From Crocinitomicaceae bacterium (GTDB lineage: Bacteria > Bacteroidota > Bacteroidia > Flavobacteriales_D > Crocinitomicaceae), in contig JAJTCM010000001.1 in the NCBI GenBank assembly GCA_021325675.1, positions 248,001 to 312,000 of the forward strand: a stretch of 64,000 nucleotides of DNA, read 5' to 3'. The notes beneath the pieces are model-generated. The model searched no databases and was not told the origin of the DNA. It saw only the letters and a list, made by a program, of their open reading frames with translations. How positions within the stretch are numbered: the first letter of the stretch is position 1; each line of letters begins with the position of its first letter. Both the position numbers and the translations under genes were made by a program. Below are positions 60,878 through 64,000 of this stretch, one piece after another.

Positions 60878-62353
60878 TCAGAAATTCAGCGCATAGTTAA
60901 ACACAATCCCGTTTTTAAAAGAGTTAACAACAGTTAGGCTGTTATTGTAAGCATAGTAATTGTAATTGCGGTGCTCAACGCGCAAAGCTACGTCGATTGA
61001 GCTTTTTCTCCAGCGAAAACCAAGGCCGCCGCTATACACCTGCGTTCCCTTGGGGGCAAATTCCGGTGCGTCTTTATACAAATCACGATCATAAGCTGAT
61101 GGGTAAAGCGCAAATCCTCCGCGGATAAAATACTGGGAATTAAAGACCAGCTCGCCGCCCACACGCAGGTTGATAACGGAGCGTAATTGCTGGCGCGATT
61201 CTTTGTTCTGGGCACTGTAATTCACAAATTCATACAAGCTGTCAGTTGTTCCGCGTAAGTGGGCCAGGTCGTAGTTCACATATTCCAGGTCAACATTGAT
61301 ACAGCCGCGGGTCCCGAAAACATAGGCAACCGACCCGACAACCTTAGGCGGGGTACGCAGCCTGAATTTGTTGTTGTTCACCGGGATCCAGCTTTCATCA
61401 ATCCGGTAGACGGTGTCTATGTGGTAAGAAACCATATTGGTGCTGAGCTTATCCTTGAAACTGAAAAAAGTAGGGGTGTGGACACTCAGTCCCAGGCGGA
61501 TCCGTTCGTTCGGCAGATAAATCGCGCCAAATTTCAGGTTAATCCCTGAACCTTTGGTTTCCAGGTGATATTCATAATCAAAAGAATCGAGTGAATAATC
61601 CGGATCGATCACCCGCTCATGGTGGTAATAATCTTCTGTATATTTTCCTGAACGAAGTGAGAATGAACCGCCGATGTACAGCTTATTCATATAATTCCCG
61701 CTGATGTTGAGGTTGTAGTCCGAGATCCCGCCGTAATTTTCTACTGAGCGCCTGTGGTAAACCTCATCGTCAGCGCCTAAAACAGGCACATAAGCATTGT
61801 CAACCATCGGATCGGGGTCAATAGTGTAGGTGTCCCAGGCCAAAGCGCTGGTAAATGGCAGGTTAGCATACATCTCATCCACTGTCATACCGTTCGCACT
61901 ACCGGCAAAATCGTCCAGGAGCGAGCTGAATTGCTGTCCCTGGTATGAAAAATCATCCCTGAAATTCTGGATGCGGACAAATGAAAAGCCTACTTGTGAA
62001 AAAACAAAGCCCCTGTTTTGCTCGGAAATATCATTTGTAAAAACGAAGCCGAGATTATTCAATTTAAACGAGTTTAGCTTCGTTAAGCTTTCGAGCCCGT
62101 TGAATTCGGCTTTATTGGTAATGCTGGTGTTCTGAAACCCCATCCCGAAGGTGGACGAAGAATAACGTCCGTAGCCTGCCGGGTTGATGGAAGATGAGCT
62201 CAAGTCCGCCCCAAGGGCGCCAAATGAGCCTGCCATGCCTTCAAAACGTGCCGAACCGAAAACCTGTGTTTCTGAAAAGCGAACAATATCCAGGACATCC
62301 TGGCTGTAGGCCAAAACAGGGAAGAAGCAAAGGCTTAAGAGGATTTTCTTCAT
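60878..62353 (-). CDS. FadL/OmpP1-like outer-membrane barrel protein
   Basis: A 491-residue exported barrel. Signal peptide MKKILLSLCFFPVLAYSQ. The plug segment ARFEGMAGSFGALGADLSSSSINPAG matches the N-terminal region of FadL/TodX-type hydrophobic-substrate channels. The rest is alternating strands (IRLGLSVHTPTFFSFKDKL, FIRGGFALYPSAYD, SGGLGFRWRKSSIDVAL) ending in NYALNF with the terminal Phe of outer-membrane barrels. It likely takes up hydrophobic molecules. It begins 3 nt after the stop of the YG-rich lipoprotein gene, making an operon. Confidence 0.9.
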   Translation of the reverse strand: MKKILLSLCFFPVLAYSQDVLDIVRFSETQVFGSARFEGMAGSFGALGADLSSSSINPAGYGRYSSSTFGMGFQNTSITNKAEFNGLESLTKLNSFKLNNLGFVFTNDISEQNRGFVFSQVGFSFVRIQNFRDDFSYQGQQFSSLLDDFAGSANGMTVDEMYANLPFTSALAWDTYTIDPDPMVDNAYVPVLGADDEVYHRRSVENYGGISDYNLNISGNYMNKLYIGGSFSLRSGKYTEDYYHHERVIDPDYSLDSFDYEYHLETKGSGINLKFGAIYLPNERIRLGLSVHTPTFFSFKDKLSTNMVSYHIDTVYRIDESWIPVNNNKFRLRTPPKVVGSVAYVFGTRGCINVDLEYVNYDLAHLRGTTDSLYEFVNYSAQNKESRQQLRSVINLRVGGELVFNSQYFIRGGFALYPSAYDRDLYKDAPEFAPKGTQVYSGGLGFRWRKSSIDVALRVEHRNYNYYAYNNSLTVVNSFKNGIVFNYALNF

Positions 62354-62356
62354 AGA

Positions 62357-63370
62357 TTATCTTCCTCCGCGTCTGACAGTTGTACCTCCTGAGCCACCGG
62401 CAGCGCCATTACTTCTCGGTGAAGTTGTCGTTCCGCCTGAATTACGGGTAGTACCGGAATTTCGCGGCTCAAAAGAACCGTTGTTAGACCGGGTATTTGT
62501 ATTGGAACGTACGTTTGTATTTCCGCGGCCCGGGTTGGCATCGAAAGTGCCGCTTCCTCGCTCAACGTTAGGACGGCTTGAAACATGCTGTCCGTTGCGC
62601 GATAAACCGGTTCCTGTACTTACGGAGCGGGAGCCTTTTACTTCAGAGCTGTTGATTGCTGAGCTGCTGCTGTTTCTGCCGTTTGACTTCACATCAGTCA
62701 CAGAACGGCTTCTCCCGGAAGCATCTGCACCCGGACTGGCAGCTTTAAAATTACGCTTGCCTGTATTTTGAATCGCCAATCCTTTCGCTTCCGGTGATTT
62801 TCCGCGGCGGTTATTGTTCACGCCTGAAGAGGAATATCTCGCTCCGTAATGTGTATTGTAGTTCGCGGTAAGGCCACCTGTGGGGGAATTGTTGTAATAA
62901 TTGTTGTAACCATATCCGTAGCCATAACCATACGGTGAATAGCCCCAGGGTGAATAATAGTCATTGTAATAGAAAGACATGGGCATGTAACCGTAGCCAG
63001 CGCCGTAACCCCAGTAATTGCCATAGCCCCAGTTGTTCCATGGGTTGAACGGGTCGTAAAAAGGACTGTACGCATATCCGTAACGCCACGGATCATACGG
63101 GGAATACATTGGGTTGCCCATGCCGCCCATGATAAAGATGCTGGTGCGGAACATGCGGTTATCCCTGCCGTAACGGGTGTCAGAATCGCCCCGCTCGCGG
63201 CGGTAGCGGTAATTTTCATAAGAGCTGACGTTGTTCACTTCTTCCGTGCTGCTCATTTGCGGGTTTTTGGAGACGTAAACGTCATCGTCCACTACGTGTG
63301 AAGTAGCTGCGCAAGAGGCCAGGAAGAAGATTCCAAAGGCAAGGACAGCGGTATATTTTAAATTTTTCAT
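62357..63370 (-). CDS. YG/N/S-rich lipoprotein next to proS
   Basis: A 337-residue lipoprotein: signal VLAFGIFFLASCAATSH with lipobox LASC. The mature protein is low complexity: a Tyr/Gly/Trp/Asn-rich region with repeats like YGYGYGYN and WGYGNYWGYG (about residues 90-165), then a Ser/Asn/Arg/Gly-rich tail ending GGTTVRRGGR. There is no enzymatic motif. Such proteins often sit divergent from proS in Flavobacteriales (sometimes mis-annotated as vitellogenin-like). It heads an operon with the FadL-like barrel, suggesting a surface or gel-like layer function; this is inference. Confidence 0.82.
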   Translation of the reverse strand: MKNLKYTAVLAFGIFFLASCAATSHVVDDDVYVSKNPQMSSTEEVNNVSSYENYRYRRERGDSDTRYGRDNRMFRTSIFIMGGMGNPMYSPYDPWRYGYAYSPFYDPFNPWNNWGYGNYWGYGAGYGYMPMSFYYNDYYSPWGYSPYGYGYGYGYNNYYNNSPTGGLTANYNTHYGARYSSSGVNNNRRGKSPEAKGLAIQNTGKRNFKAASPGADASGRSRSVTDVKSNGRNSSSSAINSSEVKGSRSVSTGTGLSRNGQHVSSRPNVERGSGTFDANPGRGNTNVRSNTNTRSNNGSFEPRNSGTTRNSGGTTTSPRSNGAAGGSGGTTVRRGGR

Positions 63371-63401
63371 TTGAAATGTTATTTGAAGTGTAAGCCTAAC
63401 T

Positions 63402-63436
63402 CAAAGATAGAACAAAATTCTTAACTTTGCAAAAAA
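63402..63436 (-). promoter_or_regulatory. promoter TTTTTTG-N20-TATCTTTG
   Basis: Minus strand: TTTTTTG (63430-63436), a 20-nt spacer and TATCTTTG (63402-63409), an excellent match in both boxes. Leader of 31 nt to the lipoprotein ATG at 63370. Confidence 0.65.
63422..63429 (+). promoter_or_regulatory. proS -7 promoter box TAACTTTG
   Basis: Exact TAnnTTTG match, 42 nt before the proS ATG. It lies within the divergent promoter (63402-63436), next to its -33 box, so polymerase occupancy at one would hinder the other. Confidence 0.55.
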
Positions 63437-63471
63437 TAACTAGCAAAAAATATACCAAAAAATAGTTAAAA

Positions 63472-64000
63472 ATGGCACAAAAATACGCGACTAGAGAAGA
63501 AGATTATTCCAAGTGGTACAACGAGCTCGTAGGGCGGGCAGACCTGGCTGAACATTCCGGTGTGAAGGGCTGTATGGTCATCAAGCCTTACGGTTTCGCC
63601 ATCTGGGAAAAAATGAGAGATGTACTTGATGCAAAATTCAAGGAAACCGGTCACTCCAACGCGTATTTCCCCATTTTTATCCCGAAAAGCTTATTCGAAG
63701 CGGAAGAAACAAATGCCGAAGGTTTTGCCAAAGAATGTGCAGTTGTAACCCACTACCGTTTGAAAGCTGACCCGGACAATAAAGGAAAATTAATCGTTGA
63801 CCCGGATGCCAAGCTGGAAGAAGAATTGATTGTTCGTCCAACAAGTGAGGCCATTATCTGGAATACCTATAAAAACTGGATCCAGTCCTACCGGGATTTG
63901 CCGATCCTCATCAACCAATGGGCGAACGTTGTGCGCTGGGAAATGCGGACGCGCCTGTTTTTGCGCACGACCGAGTTTTTATGGCAGGAAGGCCACACGG
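63472..64000 (+). CDS. proS: prolyl-tRNA synthetase, N-terminal part
   Basis: The first 176 codons of a class II prolyl-tRNA synthetase, cut by the window end. [23 protein letters not shown] covers the start of the catalytic domain. [19 protein letters not shown] is motif 2-like, and [31 protein letters not shown] is the following family block. It belongs to the short ProS (archaeal/eukaryotic-like) type found in Bacteroidota, with no large insertion before motif 2. It charges tRNA-Pro. Transcribed divergently from the YG-rich lipoprotein. Confidence 0.97.
   Translation, partial: MAQKYATREEDYSKWYNELVGRADLAEHSGVKGCMVIKPYGFAIWEKMRDVLDAKFKETGHSNAYFPIFIPKSLFEAEETNAEGFAKECAVVTHYRLKADPDNKGKLIVDPDAKLEEELIVRPTSEAIIWNTYKNWIQSYRDLPILINQWANVVRWEMRTRLFLRTTEFLWQEGHT

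Noticed and set aside
1-64000. tRNA, intact rRNA, riboswitch, insertion sequence or prophage
   Set aside because: I looked for the cloverleaf T-loop words, transposase motifs and conserved riboswitch cores in the gaps and saw none; a covariance-model scan could still find weak ones.

Overview
The window looks like a chromosomal segment of a free-living, aerobic member of the Bacteroidota, most likely Flavobacteriales; a Crocinitomicaceae/Fluviicola-like bacterium is my guess from gene content, not a proven assignment. The basis is: C-terminal type IX secretion sorting tails on three secreted proteins; many promoters of the Bacteroidota TTG ... TAnnTTTG type; no obvious Shine-Dalgarno sites; BatA-type membrane proteins; SpoIIE phosphatases with the DSINYAQRIQ signature; WG-repeat proteins; and separate parE/parC genes sized as in this phylum. 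I see no rRNA operon, tRNA, insertion sequence, prophage or CRISPR array.

Layout. 1-4.4 kb: small enzymes and regulators (alpha/beta hydrolase, TfoX-like protein, a frameshifted GNAT, PhzF, a Crp/Fnr regulator with DUF1801). 4.5-10.4 kb: a GH3/beta-lactamase fusion, two small proteins and a TPR-SpoIIE phosphatase. 10.5-16.1 kb: topoisomerase IV (parE-parC) followed by a NYN/LOTUS RNA-binding protein. 16.3-22 kb: ndk, small proteins, an outer-membrane barrel, a lipoprotein and a large type IX cargo protein. 22.1-24.7 kb: an mlaEFD-type lipid transport operon. 24.8-30.8 kb: GNAT, peptidase T, a BatA protein, a catalytically dead dihydroorotase homologue and a methyltransferase. 30.8-34.7 kb: GH92 mannosidase and a secreted PQQ sugar dehydrogenase. 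34.8-36.1 kb: an AT-rich islet with a HepT/MntA toxin-antitoxin pair and an unknown gene. 36.2-38.7 kb: polyamine synthesis (SpeD-SpeE fusion plus a ureohydrolase). 38.8-42.5 kb: a barrel protein, two paralogous His/Lys/Gly-rich lipoproteins either side of a two-domain ice-binding protein, a 5S rRNA-like relic and a J-domain/KTSC protein. 42.7-51.4 kb: GyrI-like protein, vWA membrane protein, M3 oligopeptidase, IcmF. 51.5-57.9 kb: two giant WG-repeat proteins and a beta-propeller protein. 58-64 kb: lipoprotein, RhlE helicase, TPR protein, FadL-like porin, YG-rich lipoprotein and the start of proS.

How it fits together. Most genes are housekeeping or envelope functions: DNA topology, nucleotide balance, polyamines, peptide and glycan recycling, outer-membrane lipid homeostasis and secreted surface proteins. 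The most unusual signal is between the genes: at least nine word families of decayed inverted repeats occupy the gaps, several families occurring at two or three distant loci. A 5S rRNA-like relic lies behind the ice-binding gene. Four genes have a TAnnTTTG box exactly 4 nt before their ATG, which predicts leaderless mRNAs.
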